A stretch of 64,000 bases of DNA from Parapedobacter sp. SGR-10 (lineage in GTDB: Bacteria; Bacteroidota; Bacteroidia; Sphingobacteriales; Sphingobacteriaceae), in assembly GCF_011030405.1 (NCBI RefSeq), contig NZ_JAAJTJ010000009.1, positions 1 to 64,000 of the forward strand. The letters run 5' to 3'. A program made the position numbers and the translations under genes. Positions 45,875-54,462 of the stretch are shown piece by piece. How positions within the stretch are numbered: position 1 is the stretch's first letter; each line of letters begins with the position of its first letter. A model generated the notes under the pieces. The model saw only the letters and a program-made list of their open reading frames with translations, was not told the origin of the DNA and did not search any database.

Positions 45875-47932
45875 GTGAAGAATACCCTATCCTTATTTTT
45901 ATTTCTCCTGGTTTTACAACCCGTTCAGGCGAACAGATACCTTGCGCTAACCGAAAGTGTGGCGCAGGTATCTATCAGTAATGACGATCTGTCGATAAAT
46001 TTCGGAAATTCAGGTTCGTTCCAATTATTGAGTTTATCAGACAATAAGGGGAAAATATGGACGGTGAGTCCCTCAGGGGCACTGTGGCGTTTGGTAGTGA
46101 TGCAGCAAGGCGGCTCTAAGGTAACGCTCACACCCCAAAACACGCAGTATCAGGGTGTAAAAGCAGTAGAAGAGCCCGATAGGAAATCTTTAGTATTTTC
46201 CTGGTTGTATCCTTTAGGCGGAGATTCTTCCGGAAAGATTATTATGACCGTGTCAGTGACAAATAAGAATACACTTTCGGAATGGGATATACGGAGCGAG
46301 TTTCCTTCCGGGTGGTATGTGGATGACTTAACTTTTCCACTTATTACATTGCAAAAGACTCCACAGTCTAAGATGATCTTACCCATGGGCTGGGGTGTTG
46401 AATTTGATCTGATGAGTCGTACAAGTGGAACATTTAACTGCCGGTATCCAAATAGCGCAGGCACAGTACAATTGATGTTGATGCATGAAAACAATAATGT
46501 TTTCTATTTTGCTACACATGATTCCAATGCCAATATCAAAACTTTTATGGCTAAGATAGCCACATCTACTTTGGAACTCTCGAATGTTATTGAGCCATCG
46601 TCCACATGGAATGACAATGGTAGGTTCAGCCTACCTTGGTCTGTTTCCATTGGTCTCTCAAACAAAGGTTGGGAAGAGGCGATAACCAAATGGTACCGGC
46701 CATTCTCTTTTGAGACAACCTGGGGCGAGAAGAAAATCACTGAGAAGCAATATCCAGAATGGTTTCTCAACTCGGATTTGTGGCTTACCGGTGCAAATGC
46801 CTCTACGGCAGAGTTGCAACGGACACAGAAAGCGATGACGTATTTTGGGACCCAGACGTCTTTTCATTGGTATTATTGGCCCCAAGCACCTTTTGATACG
46901 CAATATCCAGAATACTTCCCTGCAAAAGATGGTTTTGAAGATATTGTGGAGCAAGTTCAAGCTGCAGGAAGCCACGTCATGCCATATATTAACGGGAGGC
47001 TATGGGATACGACAATTCCGAGTTACATAACAGAAGGAGGGAAAACCGCTACGGTACTCAATAAAGACCTCACACCCTTCACATCAACATTCAATAATGT
47101 GGTCAGTGCCGTGATCTGTCCTTCTACCCTTGTATGGAAGCAGAAAATGATCGAGCTGACACAGCGGATACAAGGTGATGAAGTAGGCGCAAGTAGTATT
47201 TATTTCGACCAGATTGCTGCTGCTCGTGGTGTACCTTGCTATAATCCTGAACATAACCATCCTCCAGGGGGAGGCGATTTTTGGGTCAATTCATTTCGAG
47301 ATATCTTCCAATCAGTACGGGCTACGCTGAAACCTAATAGTATTATTGCTACCGAACAAAATGCTGAACCTTATATGGATATGTTCGACCTGTTCCTTAT
47401 GGCAGCCTCTCCGCAACAAAATGGAGAACCTGTACCACTCTTTCCTATTATCTATTCTGATCGGGCCATATTGTATGGTTTTAAAATTGCTAACAATGCC
47501 AATTTGAGCTATCGTATACAAAATACTTTAGCATTGCTATGGGGAGCACAGCTTAACGGCGGGCGTACAGAATTTGTACAATATACGAGTATGGTAAGCA
47601 ACGCTGCTTTTTTAAAGGATTTGGTGAATTTCCGTAAACAGCATCATGATGTGTTCGTCGGAGGCACCCTATTAAAAGAGATTACACCGGAAGGAGACAA
47701 CCCAATGTTGACTGTACCGGATTGGCCCGTTGCTTCTTCCACAGGCACTTCTTCGGCGGTTAGAGGAGCACTTTGGAAAAGCCCAACCGGACAGTATGCT
47801 GTCGTACTCGTCAATGTGGATGAACAGCCCCACACGGTTGCCCTATTTTCTGGAGGAAATATGCTCAGCATAGGGGGAGGAAAGTGTGTAAGAATCGATA
47901 TAGATGAAACGCAAATCCATAATTTTATTTAA
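45875..47932 (+). CDS. DUF6259 predicted secreted glycosidase, copy 2
   Basis: A 685-residue exported protein collinear with the 42710 product over its whole length, with long identical runs such as YINGRLWDTT, NHPPGGGDFW, ATEQNAEPY, LLWGAQLNGGRT and HHDVFVGGTLLKEITP. The candidate catalytic residues are kept (Asp445 in YFDQ, Glu494 in TEQNAEP). Translation starts at GTG 45875, 10 nt after the DUF5017 gene. The signal peptide ends near residue 19. Both copies look intact, so they may have divided substrate specificity. Confidence 0.65.
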   Translation: MKNTLSLFLFLLVLQPVQANRYLALTESVAQVSISNDDLSINFGNSGSFQLLSLSDNKGKIWTVSPSGALWRLVVMQQGGSKVTLTPQNTQYQGVKAVEEPDRKSLVFSWLYPLGGDSSGKIIMTVSVTNKNTLSEWDIRSEFPSGWYVDDLTFPLITLQKTPQSKMILPMGWGVEFDLMSRTSGTFNCRYPNSAGTVQLMLMHENNNVFYFATHDSNANIKTFMAKIATSTLELSNVIEPSSTWNDNGRFSLPWSVSIGLSNKGWEEAITKWYRPFSFETTWGEKKITEKQYPEWFLNSDLWLTGANASTAELQRTQKAMTYFGTQTSFHWYYWPQAPFDTQYPEYFPAKDGFEDIVEQVQAAGSHVMPYINGRLWDTTIPSYITEGGKTATVLNKDLTPFTSTFNNVVSAVICPSTLVWKQKMIELTQRIQGDEVGASSIYFDQIAAARGVPCYNPEHNHPPGGGDFWVNSFRDIFQSVRATLKPNSIIATEQNAEPYMDMFDLFLMAASPQQNGEPVPLFPIIYSDRAILYGFKIANNANLSYRIQNTLALLWGAQLNGGRTEFVQYTSMVSNAAFLKDLVNFRKQHHDVFVGGTLLKEITPEGDNPMLTVPDWPVASSTGTSSAVRGALWKSPTGQYAVVLVNVDEQPHTVALFSGGNMLSIGGGKCVRIDIDETQIHNFI

Positions 47933-47955
47933 TAACTATAATTTATTTTAAGAAC

Positions 47956-48624
47956 ATGAAAAAGCTATTTTCTTTAATTTGTTTATTTGTAACATGCTTG
48001 ACTATCTATGCACAGGAAAATTTGATTGAAGACGGTAAATTTGAGGATACCTCCTTTACAGTATATGATATTTATCGAAAATTTCCCGGACCAGGAAAAT
48101 GGTATCCTTATCTGACTTCGGACAAGCAGGCTGTCATGTCTGTTATTCAGGACAACGATAAAGGTAAGGCAGTATCTATACAAACGTTGACAGGTACAAG
48201 CTATGCTTATTCCTTTATCGGACAGCGTGTCGAAAAGAACGTCTCCGAAGGTATATATACCCTCAAGTTTTGGGCCAAAGCAACAAAGGATATACGGACG
48301 TCTGTGGGTGTCTACCTAAAAGTGAAAACGCCAAAAAGTCAAACCTTATATTTCCCCATTAGCGGATTCGATCCACAGACGACACCATCACGTTCGGGTG
48401 CTTTGAAAACACTAATACTCTCTAATGAATGGAAGGAGTACACTGTAGAATTTGATCTTTCTCAAGTCGTCAATAGCGTGCCTTCTCCAAAAGTCTCTAA
48501 GACAGAAGTTATTGTGAAAAAATCGGAAGTGGATCATCGGAAAAGTTTTGACGTAGCTATTGCATGTATGACTAAAAACTCAGGGATGTTATTTACCGAT
48601 GTCAGTTTAGTTAAAAAGAACTGA
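47956..48624 (+). CDS. Secreted CBM4/9-like protein
   Basis: A 222-residue exported protein with signal peptide (MKKLFSLICLFVTCLTIYAQ) and a single beta-sandwich. NLIEDGKFEDTSF, YSFIGQRVEKNVSEGIYTLKFWAKA and LSNEWKEYTVEFDLS are characteristic of carbohydrate-binding modules of the CBM4/9 type. No enzyme domain is present. It probably binds the target glycan at the cell surface or in the periplasm. Family assignment is by pattern only. Confidence 0.6.
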   Translation: MKKLFSLICLFVTCLTIYAQENLIEDGKFEDTSFTVYDIYRKFPGPGKWYPYLTSDKQAVMSVIQDNDKGKAVSIQTLTGTSYAYSFIGQRVEKNVSEGIYTLKFWAKATKDIRTSVGVYLKVKTPKSQTLYFPISGFDPQTTPSRSGALKTLILSNEWKEYTVEFDLSQVVNSVPSPKVSKTEVIVKKSEVDHRKSFDVAIACMTKNSGMLFTDVSLVKKN

Positions 48625-48696
48625 CTTACTTTGCACGTTTGAACTATATAGAATATTCCTGAGAAGTTGATTTTAATGACCCAGTTATAAATAACA

Positions 48697-49890
48697 ATGC
48701 AGCAGAGGTATTATTCTTTAGATGTATTTCGCGGTGCTACGGTGGCTCTTATGATCCTCGTTAACAACCCTGGCAAAGGATTATATACATTTTCGGCATT
48801 GAAACATGCCTCATGGCACGGTTGGACACCTACAGATCTGGTCTTTCCTTTCTTTTTGTTTGCTGTGGGGAATGCTATGTCCTTTGTTATTCCACGGTTG
48901 AGAGAGGCGGGAGAACGCATTTTTTTTGGTAAGGTAATCAAACGGACTGTGCTGATTTTTTTAATTGGTGTGGGCCTGAATTGGTTTCCCTTCGTGAAGT
49001 GGAGTGGAGACTCTCTGGTATTCAAGGAATGGATTAACAGTGATAATCCTACATATGGCATAAGGATTTTAGGCGTATTACAACGCATTGCTATTTCTTA
49101 CTTTTTTGCTTCGGTATTGGCATACTATTTTAAACCAAAGTCCCTTATCTATATTTCAATGAGCATCTTATTAGCTTATTGGTTTCTCTGTACTTTTTTC
49201 GGGACAGGGGATCCTTATTCACTATCTGGATGGTTTGGAACAAAAATCGATATGCAGGTTTTTGGTGCAGCACATATGTTTAAGGGAGAGGGGGTGCCTT
49301 TTGATCCAGAAGGTTTGATGAGCACATTCCCAGCTATTATACAAGTAATACTGGGTTATCTTGCAGGAATGTATATCCGAGAGCAGGGAAATACAAATTG
49401 GCTATGGACAAAGCTGCCTGCATCATCAGAGCGTTATTTTAAAATGTTATCCGGATTAATGGTAACAGGTTTTATAATTTTGATGGTAGCATGGATATGG
49501 TCATTAGGATTTCCTATTAATAAAAAGATATGGACGAGTTCTTTTGTTCTCCATACTACAGCCTTAGCAATACTGACGATAGGTGGGGTTATATGGTATG
49601 CGGATATACAAGGTGTGCGAAATGGACTGATGAAATTTTTTGATGTATTTGGTAAAAATGCATTGTTTATTTATGTCTTAAGTGGGGTCTTTCCAAAAAC
49701 GCTTCGTTTGATTAGAATAGAGGAAGAGGAGCATTTTACGAACCCTTTACGGTGGTTCTACAAAAATATCTGTGCAAATATACCCGGTCCTCCTGAATTA
49801 GGCTCTTTAATATATTCGTTATGCTTAGTGGTGTTGATGTGGACAATAGCCTATTGGTTGGATAGAAAAAAAATCTATATAAAAGTATAA
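48697..49890 (+). CDS. DUF5009/HGSNAT-like membrane acyltransferase
   Basis: A 397-residue integral membrane protein with about ten hydrophobic segments. The N-terminal RYYSLDVFRGATVALMILVNNPG and HASWHGWTPTDLVFPFFLFAVG are the signature of the COG4299/heparan-alpha-glucosaminide N-acetyltransferase-like group, where a conserved His in this region (here in HASWHGW) takes part in acetyl transfer. In PULs such proteins occur with amino-sugar or acetylated glycans. It may acetylate an imported sugar in the periplasm with cytosolic acetyl-CoA, which is inference. Confidence 0.78.
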   Translation: MQQRYYSLDVFRGATVALMILVNNPGKGLYTFSALKHASWHGWTPTDLVFPFFLFAVGNAMSFVIPRLREAGERIFFGKVIKRTVLIFLIGVGLNWFPFVKWSGDSLVFKEWINSDNPTYGIRILGVLQRIAISYFFASVLAYYFKPKSLIYISMSILLAYWFLCTFFGTGDPYSLSGWFGTKIDMQVFGAAHMFKGEGVPFDPEGLMSTFPAIIQVILGYLAGMYIREQGNTNWLWTKLPASSERYFKMLSGLMVTGFIILMVAWIWSLGFPINKKIWTSSFVLHTTALAILTIGGVIWYADIQGVRNGLMKFFDVFGKNALFIYVLSGVFPKTLRLIRIEEEEHFTNPLRWFYKNICANIPGPPELGSLIYSLCLVVLMWTIAYWLDRKKIYIKV

Positions 49891-49908
49891 TGCTAAGCTA
49901 ATCGTTTT

Positions 49909-51201
49909 ATGATGTTTTTTATAAGAATAGTTATTGTCCTGTGTTTTTATTGTCTTTCCATGATAAATGTTTTTGCCGTTACAGCGCAATCCGATGAAAT
50001 TGAAATCGTCTTGAAGACGGATGAAGCGGATTGGCTGTACAACGTTTCGGACACAGCGTATGTTGACATGAGCGTACTTTTGAATGGTCAGTACGCAAAA
50101 GGAATCGATTTGCAATATAAAATAGGAACGGAAGGGTTGAAGCCGACAAGTACAAAGAAGATAAACCTGAAAGATAGTATCTATAGGTTATCCCTTGGTA
50201 CATTGGATAAACCTAGGTTTATACGGTGTGTAGTCACGGTAGATTATCAAGGTGAGAAGTATATCAAGCGTGTCACCGTCGGATTTGATGTCGATAATAT
50301 CCACCCCACAGTTACATTGCCGAAAGATTTTATGTCCTTCTGGAAATCCCAACTCAAAGATGCGCGGGTAATTCCGTTGGATATAACCATGGATAAGATC
50401 GAATCCCGCAGTACCTCGACGGTCGATGTGTATGAGATAAGCTATCAAAATACGAAAGATTCAAGAATATATGGTGCATTGGCAATCCCAAAAAAAGACG
50501 GTAAATATCCTGTTGTTTTACGTGTACCGGGCGCTGGTGTCAGGCACTATCTGGGTGATAGGTCATTGGCCGATAAAGGCTTTATTGTCTTGCAAATAGG
50601 CATTCATGGTGTATCTATTTCTCAACCTAAAGAGTTTTACAAGGAGTTGTTAAGAACTCGTCTGAAAGGTTATTATCCCCATTTTGATGCCGACGATAGA
50701 GAACAGTATTATTATAACAAAGTATATATTGGCTGCGTGAAGGCTGTAGATTTTATTCAAACTATATCCCAATACGATGGAGAAAATTTGGCCGTAGTGG
50801 GCGGTAGCCAAGGGGGAGCACTCGCCTTAGTAACAGCGGCCTTAGACCAAAGAGTGAAGTATCTTATTTCTTATTTCCCAGCCCTGAGCGATATGACAGG
50901 GTATCTTCATGAACGAGTGGGTGGATGGCCTCATATTTTTAGAAAGCCGGAGAATCGAAAGGATAAAACGATACACGCCATGGCTTACTATGATGCTGTC
51001 AATTTTGCTAAATATGTGACTGTTCCGGGATTATATAGTTGGGGGTATAACGACAGAACATGCGTTGCTACTACGTCATATGCATTATACAATACAATAA
51101 AAGCAGATAAAGAGAAATTTATTGAGAAAGAAGCAGGACATGTATATACACCGGGACAGCAACGTTTGATAAATGAATGGTTAATAAAAAAATTAAAGTA
51201 A
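49909..51201 (+). CDS. Secreted acetyl xylan esterase-like hydrolase (CE7-like)
   Basis: A 430-residue exported alpha/beta hydrolase. An N-terminal beta-sandwich of about 130 residues precedes the AXE1/CE7-type domain. Catalytic residues are Ser300 in GGSQGG, Asp382 in GYNDRTC and His411 in AGHVYTPGQ. The spacing and GxSQGG form fit acetyl xylan esterase/cephalosporin deacetylase relatives, so the enzyme probably removes acetyl groups from a glycan. It is one of two esterases in the cluster. Two ATG codons (49909, 49912) are possible starts. Confidence 0.78.
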   Translation: MMFFIRIVIVLCFYCLSMINVFAVTAQSDEIEIVLKTDEADWLYNVSDTAYVDMSVLLNGQYAKGIDLQYKIGTEGLKPTSTKKINLKDSIYRLSLGTLDKPRFIRCVVTVDYQGEKYIKRVTVGFDVDNIHPTVTLPKDFMSFWKSQLKDARVIPLDITMDKIESRSTSTVDVYEISYQNTKDSRIYGALAIPKKDGKYPVVLRVPGAGVRHYLGDRSLADKGFIVLQIGIHGVSISQPKEFYKELLRTRLKGYYPHFDADDREQYYYNKVYIGCVKAVDFIQTISQYDGENLAVVGGSQGGALALVTAALDQRVKYLISYFPALSDMTGYLHERVGGWPHIFRKPENRKDKTIHAMAYYDAVNFAKYVTVPGLYSWGYNDRTCVATTSYALYNTIKADKEKFIEKEAGHVYTPGQQRLINEWLIKKLK

Positions 51202-51213
51202 GTGAGGTATTAT

Positions 51214-51918
51214 ATGCTTAGTAAATTATCTGTGGTAAAATACATTGTTGTTATTGTGTTTTCATTAGGTACTGTGAAAGTATCTGCACAGGCTTTTGGT
51301 TCGGGTGATATTGTGTATGTGAAAGAGGGGGGCAAAGGTAGCGGATCTTCTTGGTCAGATGCTATGGGTGAACTATCCCAAGCATTGTTTTTGGCTTCTG
51401 ATTGGGATCCAACTAATGACGGGACACTTCAGGTTTGGGTGGCTGCGGGAAAATACCTGCCAACGACCGATCCCAACGACCGTAAAGCGACTTTTCAACT
51501 GGTCAGTGGAGTACATGTTTATGGCGGTTTTTCGGGAGAGGCCGGTACAGAAGGCAATCTGTCAACACGTGATTGGGTAAAGAATGTGACGATATTATCG
51601 GGAGACATCGACCGTAATGATAGGGCACAAGTCATTAGCGACCCCGTCACACAGATGGTGGGCGAGAATAGTTATGCCGTGGTTACGAGCTCCCAAACGA
51701 GCCCAACTGCGGTACTCGATGGTTTTACCATTACTGCTGGTTCGGCTGATGAAAAAAATACGATGACATGCGGAGGTGGAGTGCATAATTCAAATGGCAA
51801 GCCTACATTCAGAAATCTGATTATTACCGGAAATATATCCTCCACAGGAGATGGTATCTGTAATGTCAATGGAGGAGCACCGGAATTGACAAATGTGAAA
51901 GTCATACACAATCGATAA
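51214..51918 (+). CDS. Secreted right-handed beta-helix protein, short copy
   Basis: A 234-residue exported protein (signal peptide ending VSAQA). The start IVYVKEGGKGSGSSWSDA and the segments LQVWVAAGKYLPTT, VHVYGGFSGE, VTILSGDID and LDGFTITAGSAD are typical of parallel beta-helix surface proteins. It is collinear with the first 240 residues of the next gene but stops after GAPELTNVKVIHNR, without the MBG and CHU_C domains. It therefore lacks a type IX sorting signal. The ATG at 51214 is preferred over a GTG 12 bases upstream. Confidence 0.75.
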   Translation: MLSKLSVVKYIVVIVFSLGTVKVSAQAFGSGDIVYVKEGGKGSGSSWSDAMGELSQALFLASDWDPTNDGTLQVWVAAGKYLPTTDPNDRKATFQLVSGVHVYGGFSGEAGTEGNLSTRDWVKNVTILSGDIDRNDRAQVISDPVTQMVGENSYAVVTSSQTSPTAVLDGFTITAGSADEKNTMTCGGGVHNSNGKPTFRNLIITGNISSTGDGICNVNGGAPELTNVKVIHNR

Positions 51919-51922
51919 AATT

Positions 51923-53524
51923 ATGAAATCCAACTTATTGTTGATGTTGCTGTTCTCCTGCTGCTGGGGCGGATATATATGGGCTCAAACGCCGTCGTCA
52001 GATCATATTCTCTTTGTAAAAAAAGGAAGTACAGGAAATGGTTCTTCCTGGGCAACTGCAATGGGAGAATTGGCTGAAGCATTGGTTTGGGCAGAGAACA
52101 ACTGGGATTCTGCTGCCGATGGCCCGCTGCAAATTTGGGTGACATCCGGCAGATACCTACCTACCACAAATGCAGCCGATCGCAACGCCACCTTTAAATT
52201 GGTAAAAGGTGTGAAAGTCTATGGAGGTTTTTCGGGGGTGGAGGCAGTACTTACAGAGCGGGATTGGGCGAAGAACATGACTATTCTTTCTGGTGATATT
52301 GATGGCAATGACGTCGCAGCAGTGATAACAAATGTCGATCAAGAGCTCAAAGGAAACAATAGCTATACGGTGGTCAATGGTTCGGGCACAGGCCCGACAG
52401 CCAGACTGGATGGTTTTATCGTTACTGCCGGTTGTGCGGATGAAGCTATGGCCGGTAGTCACAATCTATCCAACAGTGGCGGAGGGATATATAACGATGG
52501 GGGAAGTCCCACATTGGTAAACCTGACGATAACTGGCAATAAAGCAGTATATGGAGGAGGGGTATTTAATCAACAAAGCGCACCTGATCTGAGGAATGTG
52601 ACCGTGAGCAATAACAGAGCAGAGAGTGGATATGGAGATGGGATATTTAATGACACGGATAGTCACCCTATCTTGAAAAATACAATTATTAGTGGCAGTT
52701 GGGCGGATGATGCCGGAGATTATGCCATTACATTTACAGATGACGATATCTCTCCCGTGCTGACCGTGGTCGCCAAATCGGAGCAGCACAAAACATATGG
52801 TACGGAGGATCCGATATTGACCTATACCGCTAGTGGGTTTCTTCCAGGTGATAATAATGCCGTCTTTTCGGGGGCATTGTCGAGAGATGCCGGGGAAGAC
52901 GTCGGCTCGTATCCGATTAAGCAAGGGACACTTTCTGCCGATAATTATAGCTTATCTTTTATTGGATCGGATTTCACGATTGATAAGTCTCCTCAGGAAA
53001 TCACGTTGGTAGCGCCTGAGGAATTGTCGCTTGACGTAGGTATACAAACGTTGGCGGTGTCGTCGAGCAGTGGGCTTCCGGTTACACTTGAGGTGGACGA
53101 TATCTCGATTGCTACCCTGTCGGGAACGGATCTCCATTTGGTGGGGATGGGCGTAGTCACTATAACAGCTACGCAACAGGGTAATCAGAATTATGAGGCG
53201 GCAACTCCAGTTAGTATGGTGATCCGTGTGTTAGAATCTCCCAAGGAGAGTATTCCATTACGTGTACACAAAGCGTTGTCTCCAAATGGAGATGGCATCA
53301 ATGATTTCTTGTTTATTGAAGGTATCGGGGGATATCCCGAAAATAAGCTTCTCGTTTTTGATGCCGGAGGGAATATTCTCGCGGAGATAGCCGGATATGA
53401 CAATGGAAGTAACGTCTTTCGCGGAGAGCAGTTGAACGATGGTACATATTTTTACTATCTGGATGTGACCGTAGATGGTAGGCGGGAGCGGATAAAGGGT
53501 TTCTTCGAAGTGAAGAGAAAGTAG
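51923..53524 (+). CDS. T9SS type-B beta-helix surface protein
   Basis: A 533-residue secreted protein that starts 4 nt after its shorter paralogue. It has a signal peptide ending at IWAQ, a right-handed beta-helix (about 28-265, rungs such as GGGIYNDGGSPTLVNLTITGN), and an MBG-type beta domain (about 275-355, KTYGTEDPILTYTASGF). An Ig-like linker follows (about 360-435). The C-terminal domain (about 447-533, ALSPNGDGINDFLFIEGI, LVFDAGGNIL, LNDGTYFYYLDV) is of the gliding-motility/CHU_C type that targets cargo to the type IX system. It is probably an adhesin or glycan-binding protein. No catalytic residues are seen. Confidence 0.85.
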   Translation: MKSNLLLMLLFSCCWGGYIWAQTPSSDHILFVKKGSTGNGSSWATAMGELAEALVWAENNWDSAADGPLQIWVTSGRYLPTTNAADRNATFKLVKGVKVYGGFSGVEAVLTERDWAKNMTILSGDIDGNDVAAVITNVDQELKGNNSYTVVNGSGTGPTARLDGFIVTAGCADEAMAGSHNLSNSGGGIYNDGGSPTLVNLTITGNKAVYGGGVFNQQSAPDLRNVTVSNNRAESGYGDGIFNDTDSHPILKNTIISGSWADDAGDYAITFTDDDISPVLTVVAKSEQHKTYGTEDPILTYTASGFLPGDNNAVFSGALSRDAGEDVGSYPIKQGTLSADNYSLSFIGSDFTIDKSPQEITLVAPEELSLDVGIQTLAVSSSSGLPVTLEVDDISIATLSGTDLHLVGMGVVTITATQQGNQNYEAATPVSMVIRVLESPKESIPLRVHKALSPNGDGINDFLFIEGIGGYPENKLLVFDAGGNILAEIAGYDNGSNVFRGEQLNDGTYFYYLDVTVDGRRERIKGFFEVKRK

Positions 53525-53555
53525 ATAATTTGGACGTTAAATATAAGATAAAACA

Positions 53556-54449
53556 ATGAAAGAATCCCTTAACCTTCTATTCATTGCAACCGTGCTGTTG
53601 GCCTTCCCTTTCTTAGGGCGGGCGCAGCATGGTTTGAGTTATAATCAGTTTGGCCAGCTCCGCAATGCGTTCAACGGTTCGTTGAGCTTGATGGATCCCG
53701 ATGGTGGCGCGGCGATATTAAGTCGCTTGCAGTGGGTGGGGCTGGACGGTGCGCCGCGCTCGTACTGGGCAAGTGGCCATGTGGGAGTCAAACGCTTGGG
53801 TATAACGGTGGGTGTCGATGTTAAGCAGGCTACTATGGGCGTGGTCCGGGATAATGAGCTGAGTGGTTATATCGCTAGCGCAGTCCGCCTTTCGGAGGAC
53901 GAGTACCTTGGGCTTTCGGTTGGTGGAGGGCTTTTGATACACAACGGCAATTTTTCTACCTTAGATGCGGAAGATCCTTCTTTCCGGGAGGACATTCGCG
54001 GCAATCAGGGGATGATGAGCATCGGGACATCTTACTTCCGGGAAGACAAGTACTACTTTGGCGTCTCTATTCCCCGTTTGGTATTGGGCAGGAACGATAA
54101 TGAATTTGACTATGACTTCCGTCGGGTCTACTACATCACAGGTGGTGCGTTATTCCGTATCGATGATGGTTTCCATATCCGTCCATCCTTTATCGTGAGC
54201 CATATGGAGGGTATGACGCCCCGTTACGACGTGAGTGCTTTGGCATTCTTTGCACAGAAGTTTGGCGTGGGTCTGGGTGTGCAAAACCAAGGTGATCTGT
54301 CGGGTTTGTTACAGTTCAATATGGGGGGCTTTGGGATCGGGTACAGCTATCAGTTTAGCCCCGGTAGCAACACCACGAAACAAAGTATATCCAACAAAAC
54401 GCATGAGATAGGGTTGCGATACCGTGTGGGTGGCATGAAGATGCTTTAA
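53556..54449 (+). CDS. PorP/SprF family type IX secretion membrane protein
   Basis: A 297-residue outer-membrane beta-barrel protein with signal peptide (LLAFPFLGRAQ), then the PorP/SprF pattern QHGLSYNQFGQLRNAFNGSLSLM, YFREDKYYFGVSIPRLVLG and the C-terminal GLRYRVGGMKML. PorP/SprF proteins often sit beside a type-B T9SS cargo and are needed for its export or surface attachment. It lies 31 nt after such a cargo gene. A relic of a second copy's 3' end lies at 55658-55696. Confidence 0.9.
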   Translation: MKESLNLLFIATVLLAFPFLGRAQHGLSYNQFGQLRNAFNGSLSLMDPDGGAAILSRLQWVGLDGAPRSYWASGHVGVKRLGITVGVDVKQATMGVVRDNELSGYIASAVRLSEDEYLGLSVGGGLLIHNGNFSTLDAEDPSFREDIRGNQGMMSIGTSYFREDKYYFGVSIPRLVLGRNDNEFDYDFRRVYYITGGALFRIDDGFHIRPSFIVSHMEGMTPRYDVSALAFFAQKFGVGLGVQNQGDLSGLLQFNMGGFGIGYSYQFSPGSNTTKQSISNKTHEIGLRYRVGGMKML

Positions 54450-54462
54450 TAGATAAATAAAA

